Of a stretch of 64,000 nt of DNA, positions 34,075 through 41,781 are shown piece by piece. The DNA is from Methanocella_A sp964548585 (GTDB taxonomy: Archaea > Halobacteriota > Methanocellia > Methanocellales > Methanocellaceae), in contig CAZJRS010000006.1 of assembly GCA_964548585.1 (NCBI GenBank), positions 3,950 to 67,949 on the forward strand. The letters are read 5' to 3'. The position numbers and the translations under genes were made by a program. The notes beneath the pieces were generated by a model, which was not told where the DNA came from, searched no databases, and worked only from the letters and a program-made list of their open reading frames with translations. Within the stretch, counting starts at the first letter, position 1. Every line of letters starts with the position of its first letter.

Positions 34075-36378
34075 TCATCGCGGTGGCATCCCGGTAACGC
34101 AGTCTCTATATGCCCCTTTGACGAAGTACGAATAGCCCCGGTCACTATTCGGCACCTTTTCTACAATACCTTTCTCGTATAGCTCACTGATATGATAGTG
34201 CGCCGATGTCGTAGAGATGTTCAGCGCCTTTGCCAACTCCTGGCTGGACATCCCGGGAGTAACGGCGAGCAGCAATAGAGCTCTGCGCAACGGCTCCCTC
34301 CTCATCAGGGATAGGAGTAAACGTTCAGCCTCAGTAGATGTACCCGCATTCGTAAAGTAGCGCAGGTATTTACTATCCTCCTGGAAGGTCACTACCTTGT
34401 GGTTGAGTGATAGGATCAGCAAGTGATATCGGATGGTGCCTAGGTTCATCGCCAGGCCTCGGGAAATGTCGGCGGCGGTGGCACCGGGGCTATCTACGAT
34501 ATACTTCAGGATGGCATTGCGGTTTTCGTTCTTGTCGATACGGCTCCGGGCACGGGAGACGGCCCCGAAGAGAAATAGCCTCAATACGATGTAAATGGTG
34601 GCAGCAGCAGCGATACCGGTAGCGATGCCGGCGCCGGATGCCAAGACACGGCCATCGCTGGTAGCATAATATAGCGTGCTGTTATCGACCGCGGCAGCAG
34701 TAACCAGGCTATCAAGTGGCTTTTCCCACAGCAGGTTTCCTTTATCATCGATAGCGTACAGGCCTCTTGCATAGATGCACCGGGACTTGCCATAGATGAT
34801 AGGCGACTCATACTGGGCCCAATAATAGTCCAGATAGGTCACGTTATCACCGGGATAAACCCGGATTCTACCAACATAAGCCGGATCAAGTGATTTGCCT
34901 GGCTTCCAGCCCATTAGAGTTGCCTTATCATTAATACTGTGGATTTCAGTATCACCTATACTCGGCAGAGCTGTCTTTATGTTCTCACGGTCAATCCGCA
35001 GGATGTTTTTATCCGCTTCGGGAATGGTAAAGCCCCATAGCTCTTTTCCACTCCCGAGGTCATAGACGATGATGCGGTCAGGATCAAACCGTTTTGTGTA
35101 CATCGTCCACTGAAATGTGGCGGCATCAGAATAAATACTGGAGTTAACGACATAGACGATCCCGTTCTTTGCTGCTATCGGCTGCATGTAATTATCATTG
35201 CCATATACCCAGGTAAGGGTAGACAGGTTGCCGTCCGAAGCGATTTTGTGCACCGTCTTTTCTTCAATACCGAACTCTATGCTGTGGAGTTCCGTCATGT
35301 AAATATTACCTTTATCATCTACTGGCATAAGGTCGAATAACGAGTATGTGATGGCGCCTTCAAAGCGACTTTCGGAAAGAATGGTACCATAGCGATCAAG
35401 CGTTACAACCCCATCTTTTATCGGTACGATCACTGTGCCATTATAGTATAGAGGCAAGCCGTACAATCCATGGACAGTCGATTCGGAAATCGGCTGAAGT
35501 GCGGCACTCTGCCCGATATCGGTTCTCCAGGCAGGCATCCCCTCCGAATTATACGCTAGTATCAGACTTGTAGGTGGCATCACCCCGGTTGTATCCCCAT
35601 AGGCAGCCATTACCTCATTGCCTATCTCCGCAGGGATACCAGGATAGTCGTTCGTATTATCAGGATAGCCTCCCAGGACATAATACACCATGCCATCCTC
35701 GCCGATCGCCGGGGGGAAAGCAAGGTTATGCTTGGAGAATATGCGTCCCCCACTTTTGTCAAGAACATCCAGCTGGTGATTGTGGTACAGGTAAAGACGG
35801 CCGTTATGCTCGGTCAGGGTAACAGCATAAGGCAGAGTAATATCACTAGAAATGAAAAACCACGAATTAAGTGTGCCGCCGGAGACGGTATCAGTAAAGT
35901 TATACTGCCAGTCAACGCTTCCGTCAGGTGAAATAGCCAGCAGGGCGGAAATCACACTCAGGCTTGAAGGAGTGATGACACTGTTACTTGAAGGCCGTAC
36001 GTTTTCGTCAGTCGGCGGATGTACAACATATACATAAACATTGCCGTCCGCCTCTGCCACTACCGGGGATGGGGACGTAGCATAGCCATTAACAGTAAGG
36101 CTATTCAGTAGTCTCCAGTTCCCGGGAATGTCCAGTTTCCAGCTCAGGTTTCCATCACTACTGATAGCAGCTAATTCGTTATCCCTGATAGTGTACAACA
36201 TATCGTTGCTGCCGACAAACAGGTGATCTACACTATCGTTTCCGGATATTTGCCACCGATCAACCATCTCCGAGGGATTTACAGGCTCCTGCGGATAGAT
36301 GATAACCAGACACAATAAACCTGTCAAAAGGGACAGCAGCAATAGTAACACGGTCCCAAAGCTGAATCCTTTTCTCAT
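34075..36378 (-). CDS. Transmembrane beta-propeller/winged-helix regulator
   Basis: 767 residues. A membrane helix at about 8-28, a large external part (about 35-590) of PQQ-like propeller repeats (recurrent SDGNLSWKLDIPG, SPDGSVDWQYNF, SGKELWGFTIP, DDKGNLLWEKPL), a second helix at about 598-622, then a cytoplasmic region with two winged helix-turn-helix domains: IVDSPGATAADISRGLAMNLGTIRYHL and GMSSQELAKALNISTTSAHYHISELYEKGIV. The topology lets an outside signal control DNA binding directly, a one-component membrane regulator. Divergent from the small secreted protein at 36567. Ligand unknown. Confidence 0.8.
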   Translation of the reverse strand: MRKGFSFGTVLLLLLSLLTGLLCLVIIYPQEPVNPSEMVDRWQISGNDSVDHLFVGSNDMLYTIRDNELAAISSDGNLSWKLDIPGNWRLLNSLTVNGYATSPSPVVAEADGNVYVYVVHPPTDENVRPSSNSVITPSSLSVISALLAISPDGSVDWQYNFTDTVSGGTLNSWFFISSDITLPYAVTLTEHNGRLYLYHNHQLDVLDKSGGRIFSKHNLAFPPAIGEDGMVYYVLGGYPDNTNDYPGIPAEIGNEVMAAYGDTTGVMPPTSLILAYNSEGMPAWRTDIGQSAALQPISESTVHGLYGLPLYYNGTVIVPIKDGVVTLDRYGTILSESRFEGAITYSLFDLMPVDDKGNIYMTELHSIEFGIEEKTVHKIASDGNLSTLTWVYGNDNYMQPIAAKNGIVYVVNSSIYSDAATFQWTMYTKRFDPDRIIVYDLGSGKELWGFTIPEADKNILRIDRENIKTALPSIGDTEIHSINDKATLMGWKPGKSLDPAYVGRIRVYPGDNVTYLDYYWAQYESPIIYGKSRCIYARGLYAIDDKGNLLWEKPLDSLVTAAAVDNSTLYYATSDGRVLASGAGIATGIAAAATIYIVLRLFLFGAVSRARSRIDKNENRNAILKYIVDSPGATAADISRGLAMNLGTIRYHLLILSLNHKVVTFQEDSKYLRYFTNAGTSTEAERLLLSLMRREPLRRALLLLAVTPGMSSQELAKALNISTTSAHYHISELYEKGIVEKVPNSDRGYSYFVKGAYRDCVTGMPPR

Positions 36379-36566
36379 ACCCGGCTCACATATGGTTGTT
36401 AGGAGACTGCTTAAATATAGGTTCTCTCACAAAAGGCTAATTTTGTCGTTTACAGACAGATCGGGCGAAAGGAGTACTGGGAGCGCGCTTCCGCATACAT
36501 TGTCCCGCGGATTGCATCGGATCGACTTATTCGAATCACAGTTGATCATTATACCCGGGGATAGGA

Positions 36567-36848
36567 TTGAAGACCAGAACGATAACGATCGCCTTTGCAG
36601 TACTACTGACGGCCAGTATCGCAATACTGACAACCAGCGCATGGACCTCGCCTTACTTGTATCCGGTACCGAACACACAGCCAGTGTATTCATATCCGAC
36701 CTCAGGCTGTGAGTTGCCCATTGCCCAGGGAACACCGGCGGTGGGAACAGGTTCCGCGCTCGGCTGTCCGGGGTGCCCGGGATGCCCTGGCCAGAATAAT
36801 ACCACACCAGTAAAACCGGGAGATCCGATTTGCTACGCGATCAGGTAA
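36567..36848 (+). CDS. Small exported Cys/Gly/Pro-rich protein
   Basis: 93 residues starting at TTG 36567, which follows GGGGATAGGA. A signal peptide (IAFAVLLTASIAILTTSAW, residues 8-26) precedes a Pro/Tyr-rich region and a GCPGCPGCPG run with three evenly spaced cysteines. No known family. It is divergent from the propeller regulator, with 188 bp between starts, and is the nearest candidate target or partner of that regulator. Coding support is moderate because of the TTG start. Confidence 0.55.
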   Translation: MKTRTITIAFAVLLTASIAILTTSAWTSPYLYPVPNTQPVYSYPTSGCELPIAQGTPAVGTGSALGCPGCPGCPGQNNTTPVKPGDPICYAIR

Positions 36849-36930
36849 CCGGTTTTAAAGTGTATTGGAGAATTATTAACCTTGGGCAGTACAGGTAATA
36901 TATTTAATAAAAGCAGCCGTCTTTCTATCT

Positions 36931-37818
36931 ATGGACAGCCTGACTCATGCCCTTTTCGTAGCAGTATTTGCTGCCCTCGGAGGCTGGCCGGAACTGATAC
37001 CGTTCGCAGTGCTGGGCGCGGTGATACCGGATATCGATGTGACATTTCAGCGATTTTCCGACCGGGATCCGAAGTGGTACATCTTTACGCATGGAGGTAT
37101 TACCCATAGCTTGATCGGTGCAGGGACAACCTCAGTGATATTTGCCCTGGTCGGACTTATCGTGATTCCAGTCGCATTCCCCGAATACGGAGCTGTCAGC
37201 CCCTTAGTGGCCATCGGTGCCGCGCTGGCGGGGACCTTAACCCACGTACTCCTGGATTACCTCGCTTTTCCCGGCATTCCCTTGTTGTACCCGTTTAGCG
37301 ATCATAAGTTTACTCTGGGCATCATGGCCGGGCCGAGCATGTTTCTGACCCTTGCCAGTGTCGGCTACCTAGGATTTATGGTCATAGGGCAAGCCAGTAT
37401 CAATAATCCATGGCTCTACGTGTTCGTTTTTGCCGCCGTGATCCTGGTAAGTACTATGCTTAAAGCGTACGTCCGGAGCAGGGTCGAGGGGGTGACGATA
37501 CCCGGTATGATCCCCTTGAACTGGCTGGTTATACAGGAGACTGCGGACTCGATCCTGGTTTACAGGTATAACCTGCGTAAGGGAGCATTACTGGGCATGA
37601 AGTACGAGAAAGTAGTGGGATCTAAATTCCCCGACAGTCAAAGCGATAGCCAGAGCCCTGAGCTGCGACGCATGCGCTACCACTCCTATGTCATTGTAGA
37701 GGAACATAACGGAGACTCGATCAGGTATAGTGATCCGTTGCGCGAGCACGGCCATCTGTGGTATCCCCCGTACCATAAAAGCGTCTGCGTTCCCGTGAAA
37801 AATAGGTCCGGTCGTTGA
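36931..37818 (+). CDS. YdjM/DUF457-type membrane-bound metal-dependent hydrolase
   Basis: 295 residues. Signature blocks are MDSLTHALFVAVFA, GAVIPDIDV and THGGITHSLIGA, whose His and Asp residues would bind metal, followed by five membrane helices (about 65-90, 95-115, 140-160, 165-185) and a cytoplasmic C-terminal domain of about 110 residues that is longer than usual. Role uncertain; members are linked to membrane or lipid stress. TATA-like TAATATATTTAATAAAAG precedes it. Confidence 0.85.
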   Translation: MDSLTHALFVAVFAALGGWPELIPFAVLGAVIPDIDVTFQRFSDRDPKWYIFTHGGITHSLIGAGTTSVIFALVGLIVIPVAFPEYGAVSPLVAIGAALAGTLTHVLLDYLAFPGIPLLYPFSDHKFTLGIMAGPSMFLTLASVGYLGFMVIGQASINNPWLYVFVFAAVILVSTMLKAYVRSRVEGVTIPGMIPLNWLVIQETADSILVYRYNLRKGALLGMKYEKVVGSKFPDSQSDSQSPELRRMRYHSYVIVEEHNGDSIRYSDPLREHGHLWYPPYHKSVCVPVKNRSGR

Positions 37819-37885
37819 AAGCGACGCCCCGGAAAACGGGAGAGGTTATTGAAAGCGCTGTCATTCCAGTATCACGGGGACGACT

Positions 37886-38572
37886 GTGAGAAAAATTGAG
37901 AGTATTTACGGATGGTGCTTACCGTTGATTAGCGGTATGGTGCAGATCGCACCACAACAGCCACCGGGCAGGTTCGGGGAAGAATCGGTATTGGTCTCGC
38001 CGACGGAGCTATTGTCCCGGGACCATGCCATCATCGAGCGACTGATGATCGTATTTGAAAGCATGATCGCCAGTATCGCAGAAGGAGAAAACCCGGATTT
38101 ACGACCGATCAACCATGCTGCCAGGATGCTCAAAGAAGTAGGTGTAAACCACCACATGGAAGACGAAGAACAGCTGATCTTCCCGAAGATCGAATTGTCC
38201 GGGCGCTATGATGATCTGTTAAAGACGCTCCGGCTGCAGCACGACCGAGGCAGGGTAATCATCGACAGGATCATCGACCTGACAAAGAATGGCACCGTGG
38301 AAAGCATCGCAGAGATAAACGAAATGACCAATCAGTGCCTGTCATTTACGATCATGTACCGGCCACATGCCGCCGTAGAAGAAACAGTCATCTTTCCGGC
38401 ACTATATGATTTCGCGTCAAACGACGAGATCCTGAATATCCAGGCGATCATCCGCGGCGAGGAAAAAGAGCTGCTGGAAAACGAGGAATTCCGCAGGCGA
38501 CTGAATAGCCTCGCCATCATCGAAGCGCAGGCAGGGACATCGGATATCAACCGGTTCACGCCGAGGGAATGA
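37886..38572 (+). CDS. Hemerythrin-domain protein
   Basis: 228 residues, start GTG 37886 after GGGGA. A four-helix hemerythrin-like domain (about 40-180) shows LSRDHAIIERLM, VNHHMEDEEQLIFPKIE, RLQHDRGRVIIDRI and YRPHAAVEETVIFPALY, providing His and Glu for a di-iron site. It could sense or bind oxygen or nitric oxide, or repair iron centres. The first 35 residues are unrecognised. Both the N-terminal extension and the GTG start are uncertain. Confidence 0.85.
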   Translation: MRKIESIYGWCLPLISGMVQIAPQQPPGRFGEESVLVSPTELLSRDHAIIERLMIVFESMIASIAEGENPDLRPINHAARMLKEVGVNHHMEDEEQLIFPKIELSGRYDDLLKTLRLQHDRGRVIIDRIIDLTKNGTVESIAEINEMTNQCLSFTIMYRPHAAVEETVIFPALYDFASNDEILNIQAIIRGEEKELLENEEFRRRLNSLAIIEAQAGTSDINRFTPRE

Positions 38573-38612
38573 AAGATCGTTTGGTTTACTGTTTAACAAC
38601 GATGAAGTTTGA

Positions 38613-38648
38613 ACCGCAAAGACACAAAGACGCTAACGTCTTTGCGGT
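38613..38648. repeat. Inverted repeat with AACCGCAAAGACAC-type sequence
   Basis: ACCGCAAAGAC (38613-38623) and GTCTTTGCGGT (38638-38648) are perfect 11-bp arms. An inner AAAGACG/CGTCTTT can pair instead. The AACCGCAAAGACACAAAGACGC wording resembles a repetitive sequence scattered through many prokaryotic genomes. It lies between the convergent hemerythrin and SemiSWEET genes and may serve as terminator. Confidence 0.5.
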
Positions 38649-38667
38649 AAATTTGTTAATGGTTCGG

Positions 38668-38964
38668 CTAAGGGTAGATTTTTTTAAGCACCAGTATGAC
38701 TAGGCACAGGCTGAGGCTCAGCGTATTCCAGAGTATGATGATGACGTCGGAGCGGAGGATACCGTAGGCCAGCCAGAGTAGCATGCCTGCGGCCATGAAC
38801 AGGAAGAAGAGCGTCGAGACATCTCCGGACGATCGATTCTTGAGGATTTTGATGATCTGGGGAATTGTGCTGCCGGTAGTCAGCGCACCTGCGACGAGCC
38901 CCAGAATGATCACATGATCCATGATGCCGGGAAGTGACGATTGCAAGTAGAAATAGTTTATCAT
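38668..38964 (-). CDS. SemiSWEET (MtN3/PQ-loop) family transporter
   Basis: 98 residues, three membrane helices. The PQ motif appears in TTGSTIPQIIKILKNRSSGDVS, and FFLFMAAGMLLWLAYGIL is the second helix. SemiSWEETs dimerise to carry sugars. AAAGGT eight bases before ATG 38964 supports this start; an in-frame ATG at 38922 lacks a ribosome site. Confidence 0.9.
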   Translation of the reverse strand: MINYFYLQSSLPGIMDHVIILGLVAGALTTGSTIPQIIKILKNRSSGDVSTLFFLFMAAGMLLWLAYGILRSDVIIILWNTLSLSLCLVILVLKKIYP

Positions 38965-39082
38965 TCGCTGTACCTTTAAAGTGGTTCCGGGGTACGGGGC
39001 TGGGTGGCAGTTAAAAATAAAAAGACCTGGGATAGTAGGCTTTGGTACGAAAGCCCGTTATTCCATGGCCGTGAATGGCAAC

Positions 39083-39583
39083 TTACTCGCCTTTATAGGG
39101 CATGTAGCGGGCCTGTATGGCCTCGAAATCCCGGGACAGAATGAAAGACATCAGCTCTTTGACCGTGCAAAATGTGAGCTCTTTCGGAAGCTGCAGCTCT
39201 TTGAGCGCGTAGATGTGATTGACGTGGAAGATCTGCACGCTGGCGCATGCGTCCCGGATTAGTTCATTCTTGTCGCCATCGCAGGACTTCTTCCATGCTT
39301 TGAATTCCCGGTCTCCACTGAACAGTGCCCGGGCTTTAGGGCCGGTGTACACTACACCATCCTTCTTAACGGTAAGCAGTTCACCGTCGACGACGACCTT
39401 GATGATCCGGTTGGTACCCATCTGGTACTCGAGGATGTCGCCATCGTAAAAAAGCATCCGGCCATGGTCGGCGAGGTCCTCATCCGTAAGCGTGCTGACA
39501 ATGCTGGTGTAGCCTTTGATGTCCCGGAGGTCGTCCAGAAACTCGCGGACAGTCATGTCTTTGATACCAAGCTCTTCGATCAT
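39083..39583 (-). CDS. Hypothetical protein, unknown family
   Basis: 166 residues from ATG 39583. A short helical N-terminus (ELGIKDMTVREFLDDLRDI) and a beta-rich middle (MLFYDGDILEYQMGTNRIIKVVVDGELLTVKKDGVVYTG) are followed by helices. No recognised motif; it could be a ligand-binding or regulatory domain. A GTG at 39622 is in frame, but it falls inside a palindrome near the predicted start site, so the ATG is preferred. Confidence 0.6.
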   Translation of the reverse strand: MIEELGIKDMTVREFLDDLRDIKGYTSIVSTLTDEDLADHGRMLFYDGDILEYQMGTNRIIKVVVDGELLTVKKDGVVYTGPKARALFSGDREFKAWKKSCDGDKNELIRDACASVQIFHVNHIYALKELQLPKELTFCTVKELMSFILSRDFEAIQARYMPYKGE

Positions 39584-39608
39584 TCCTTGATCTCTCCCGA
39601 AGGTGACC

Positions 39609-39628
39609 ACTTCGGTGTCCACCGAAGT
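39609..39628 (-). promoter_or_regulatory. 9-2-9 palindrome at the promoter of the 39083-39583 gene
   Basis: ACTTCGGTG TC CACCGAAGT is a perfect dyad. A minus-strand TATA (TTATAAAC, about 39655) places the start near 39630, so the dyad would lie at or just after it. Operator or leader hairpin. Confidence 0.5.
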
Positions 39629-39800
39629 TCTCCATCATAACTACAACGTCCCCGTTTATAACAATTGCCATTGCCGGGACCTTCCCTCGGACTTAACGGG
39701 GTTTATTTGCAAGGGGAGTTGAGGACATCGATCGATGTGCCCGATAACCCTAAATAGTATGATAACGTATCGCTTTGTTCACGTATAGCTGGGAGAGCTG

Positions 39801-40760
39801 ATGAGCAGTAATATTGAGGAGCAAAACAGAGAAAAACAGAGCACCGCCCGTCTTTCTGTGGCATCTAACCTGACACTGGTCATACTCAAGCTCGCCGTGG
39901 GCATGATGATAGGCTCGGTGAGCGTAATATCGGAGGCCATCCATTCGGGTATCGATCTTATTGCAGCGGTAATCGCCTACTTTTCAGTTCGATCATCTAG
40001 CAAGCCACCGGACCAGGAACACGCGTTCGGACATGGCAAGCTGGAGAACCTGTCTGGCACGATCGAAGCAATACTGATTTTTGTCGCCGCCGGACTGATC
40101 CTGTTCGAAGCCTATGAAAAGTTCATCAGGATATCCCACGGCGAAGTGGTGCAGGACGTAAGTCTCGGTATTATCGTCATGCTCATATCGTCCGTCGTCA
40201 ATGTCTTCGTGTCCCATAAGCTCATGCAAACGGCGAAGCGCACTGAAAGCATAGCGCTGGAAGCAGACGCGATGCACCTGCGCACGGATGTGCTAACATC
40301 ACTTGGTATCATGGCAGGCCTGATTGCCATAAAGCTGACTGGCCTCGCCATCCTGGACCCGATCTTCGCGGTGCTGGTGGCACTGTTTATTCTGAAGGCT
40401 GCCCTGGATCTGACGATGAAGTCAGTGCGGGATTTGCTGGATGTCAAGCTGCCCCCGGAAGAAGAGCAGGACATCGAGAAAATCATCAAGGATCACTCCA
40501 GACAATTTGTGGGATTCCACGAGTTACGGACCAGAAAATCCGGATCGGACAGGTTTATCGACCTGCACCTGGTGGTTTCAAGAGAATTATCCATCGAGCA
40601 GGCGCACAACCTCGCAGATCACATCGAAAACGACCTCAAAGCCCGCTTCCCCCGGTGCAGCGTGATCATCCACGTCGAGCCCTGCGAGGATGGAGATCAC
40701 TGTGAACAATGTGATGCGGAGGAGTGCGGCAAGCACCCCGCTTTTGTGGCTGAAGAATAG
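39801..40760 (+). CDS. Cation diffusion facilitator (CDF) metal exporter
   Basis: 319 residues, six membrane helices. Metal-site residues are H48 and D52 (HSGID) in helix 2 and H159 and D163 (DAMHLRTD) in helix 5; HAFGHGKLENLSGTIEA is a conserved loop. The cytoplasmic C-terminal domain ends in a Cys/His/acid-rich tail (CEDGDHCEQCDAEECGKH), which may bind metal. Zn, Fe, Mn or Cd are candidates. GGGAG precedes the ATG. Confidence 0.92.
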   Translation: MSSNIEEQNREKQSTARLSVASNLTLVILKLAVGMMIGSVSVISEAIHSGIDLIAAVIAYFSVRSSSKPPDQEHAFGHGKLENLSGTIEAILIFVAAGLILFEAYEKFIRISHGEVVQDVSLGIIVMLISSVVNVFVSHKLMQTAKRTESIALEADAMHLRTDVLTSLGIMAGLIAIKLTGLAILDPIFAVLVALFILKAALDLTMKSVRDLLDVKLPPEEEQDIEKIIKDHSRQFVGFHELRTRKSGSDRFIDLHLVVSRELSIEQAHNLADHIENDLKARFPRCSVIIHVEPCEDGDHCEQCDAEECGKHPAFVAEE

Positions 40761-40895
40761 TGATAGGTGGAGAATAAAATTTCTGGCGTTTGATATGACA
40801 TTGGCTGGTTTTAATGAGCCAACCTGACTGAATTGCTTTTCGTATCAATACCATTGACAAGGATACGCATAAAACTCTTGTATACATGGGTGTCA

Positions 40896-40921
40896 GGGGA
40901 ACTTTTTATAAAAAGTTCCCC
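40896..40921. repeat. 26-bp perfect palindrome, copy 1 of a pair
   Basis: GGGGAACTTTTTA and its complement form a perfect palindrome. The flanks (GTCA before, and CCTCCAAAACATC after) match copy 2, giving a direct repeat of about 50 bases with a palindromic core. Confidence 0.75.
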
Positions 40922-40985
40922 TCGCGACCCCTCCAAAACATCGCTTTAAAAATGCCCTACGGGCTTACTTTAGGGTCGAGAGTCA

Positions 40986-41009
40986 GGGGAACTTTTGTAA
41001 AAGTTCCCC
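40986..41009. repeat. 24-bp palindrome (11-2-11), copy 2 of a pair
   Basis: GGGGAACTTTT GT AAAAGTTCCCC begins 90 bases after copy 1, with the same GTCA flank and a CAAAACATTA end. The last base of the repeat unit is about 10 bases from the 3' end of tRNA-Val, so copy 2 could end the tRNA transcript on the minus strand. Confidence 0.75.
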
Positions 41010-41031
41010 GACAGCCCTTTCAAAACATTAA

Positions 41032-41105
41032 TGGGCCCGAAGGGATTCGAACCCCTGACCTCCGCCGTGTGAAGGCGACGTCATAGCCGACTAGACCACA
41101 GGCCC
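41032..41105 (-). tRNA. tRNA-Val (anticodon CAC)
   Basis: Read on the minus strand: acceptor GGGCCTG pairs with CGGGCCC (one G-U), discriminator A. The D arm is GTC..GAC, the anticodon stem TCGCC/GGCGG holds loop TTCACAC with anticodon CAC, and the T arm is AGGGG-TTCGAAT-CCCTT. The 3' CCA is not encoded. 74 bases, no intron. Confidence 0.95.
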
Positions 41106-41162
41106 GTATAGAATTACAGCATTATAGTGCGAGCATTACGATGCTCTTCATCTATTATAAAA

Positions 41163-41185
41163 TTATCGGCCGAAAGCGCCGATAA
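41163..41185 (-). terminator. Hairpin terminator after the 41211-41486 gene
   Basis: On the minus strand TTATCGGC GCTTTCG GCCGATAA is an 8-bp stem with a 7-base loop followed by TTTTATAATAG. Confidence 0.6.
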
Positions 41186-41210
41186 AAAATGTAAGAATAC
41201 CCCGATGTAC

Positions 41211-41486
41211 TTAGAGCGGTATTCCCTTTTCCTTTGCTAAAAAATCCAGGCCGTGGCTCTTGATATGAACCTCAAGGTCTTTGACTTTGCCAGCATCCAT
41301 ATGCCGTTTTTCAATAGCCGCATAGTCCTTCTGTTCAAGAGTCTCGCAAACGTCTAGCACGTCTTGTAAAGGCTTGTCGATATTATTTGCGATCTCGCTC
41401 GCCTTCACGCCATCGAACTTGTTGTGGTGTAACGAAGACTTAAGATACATCAGTACTTCTCGTTCGGATCCGGATATTGCTACCAT
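41211..41486 (-). CDS. Small predicted winged-helix protein
   Basis: 91 residues. SGSEREVLMYLKSSLHHNKFDGVKASEIANNIDKPLQDVLDVCETLEQKDYAAIEKR reads as a helix-turn-helix with a recognition helix, in a layout like archaeal PhiH or MarR cores. No effector domain. It has its own promoter and hairpin terminator, so it is monocistronic. DNA binding is inferred from pattern only. Confidence 0.6.
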   Translation of the reverse strand: MVAISGSEREVLMYLKSSLHHNKFDGVKASEIANNIDKPLQDVLDVCETLEQKDYAAIEKRHMDAGKVKDLEVHIKSHGLDFLAKEKGIPL

Positions 41487-41781
41487 AGTGATACTCCATA
41501 GATATCTTGAAGTGTAAAAGTTAAATACTTGCTACCGGACGGACGGATATACCTTGAGCTGTTCGTCATTTTCACGGGATATCCAGAAAACTTAAAGCCT
41601 GGAGAAAGTTCTAAACATATTTATATATCCAGAGGCTTCATAGTGTACTGCCTGCACATTTCAGCTCGTTCTATCCAGAGCCATCAATGTAGCGTACGGC
41701 GTACTGCGGCTACACGCCAGGGGAAAATATATATTAAATACTCCTGATGTGCGTTGCAAGCAAATTTACTAGGTTACTATC
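41487..41781. other. Gap before the RecJ-like gene, with two TATA boxes and a hairpin
   Basis: A TATA-like ATATTTATATAT near 41620 and AATATATATTAAAT near 41728. Between them TGTAGC and GCTACA (about 41690-41715) pair around a nested GTAC GGC GTAC. The downstream box drives the nuclease gene; the upstream one could drive a short RNA or an alternative leader. No convincing reading frame. Confidence 0.4.

Noticed and set aside
40896..41105. Integrated element or attachment site at tRNA-Val
   Set aside because: No integrase, no duplicated tRNA end and no foreign gene block next to it; only two short palindromes are present.
41529..41747. 72-codon frame before the RecJ-like gene
   Set aside because: It runs through two TATA boxes and a hairpin, lacks a ribosome site and has no recognisable feature.
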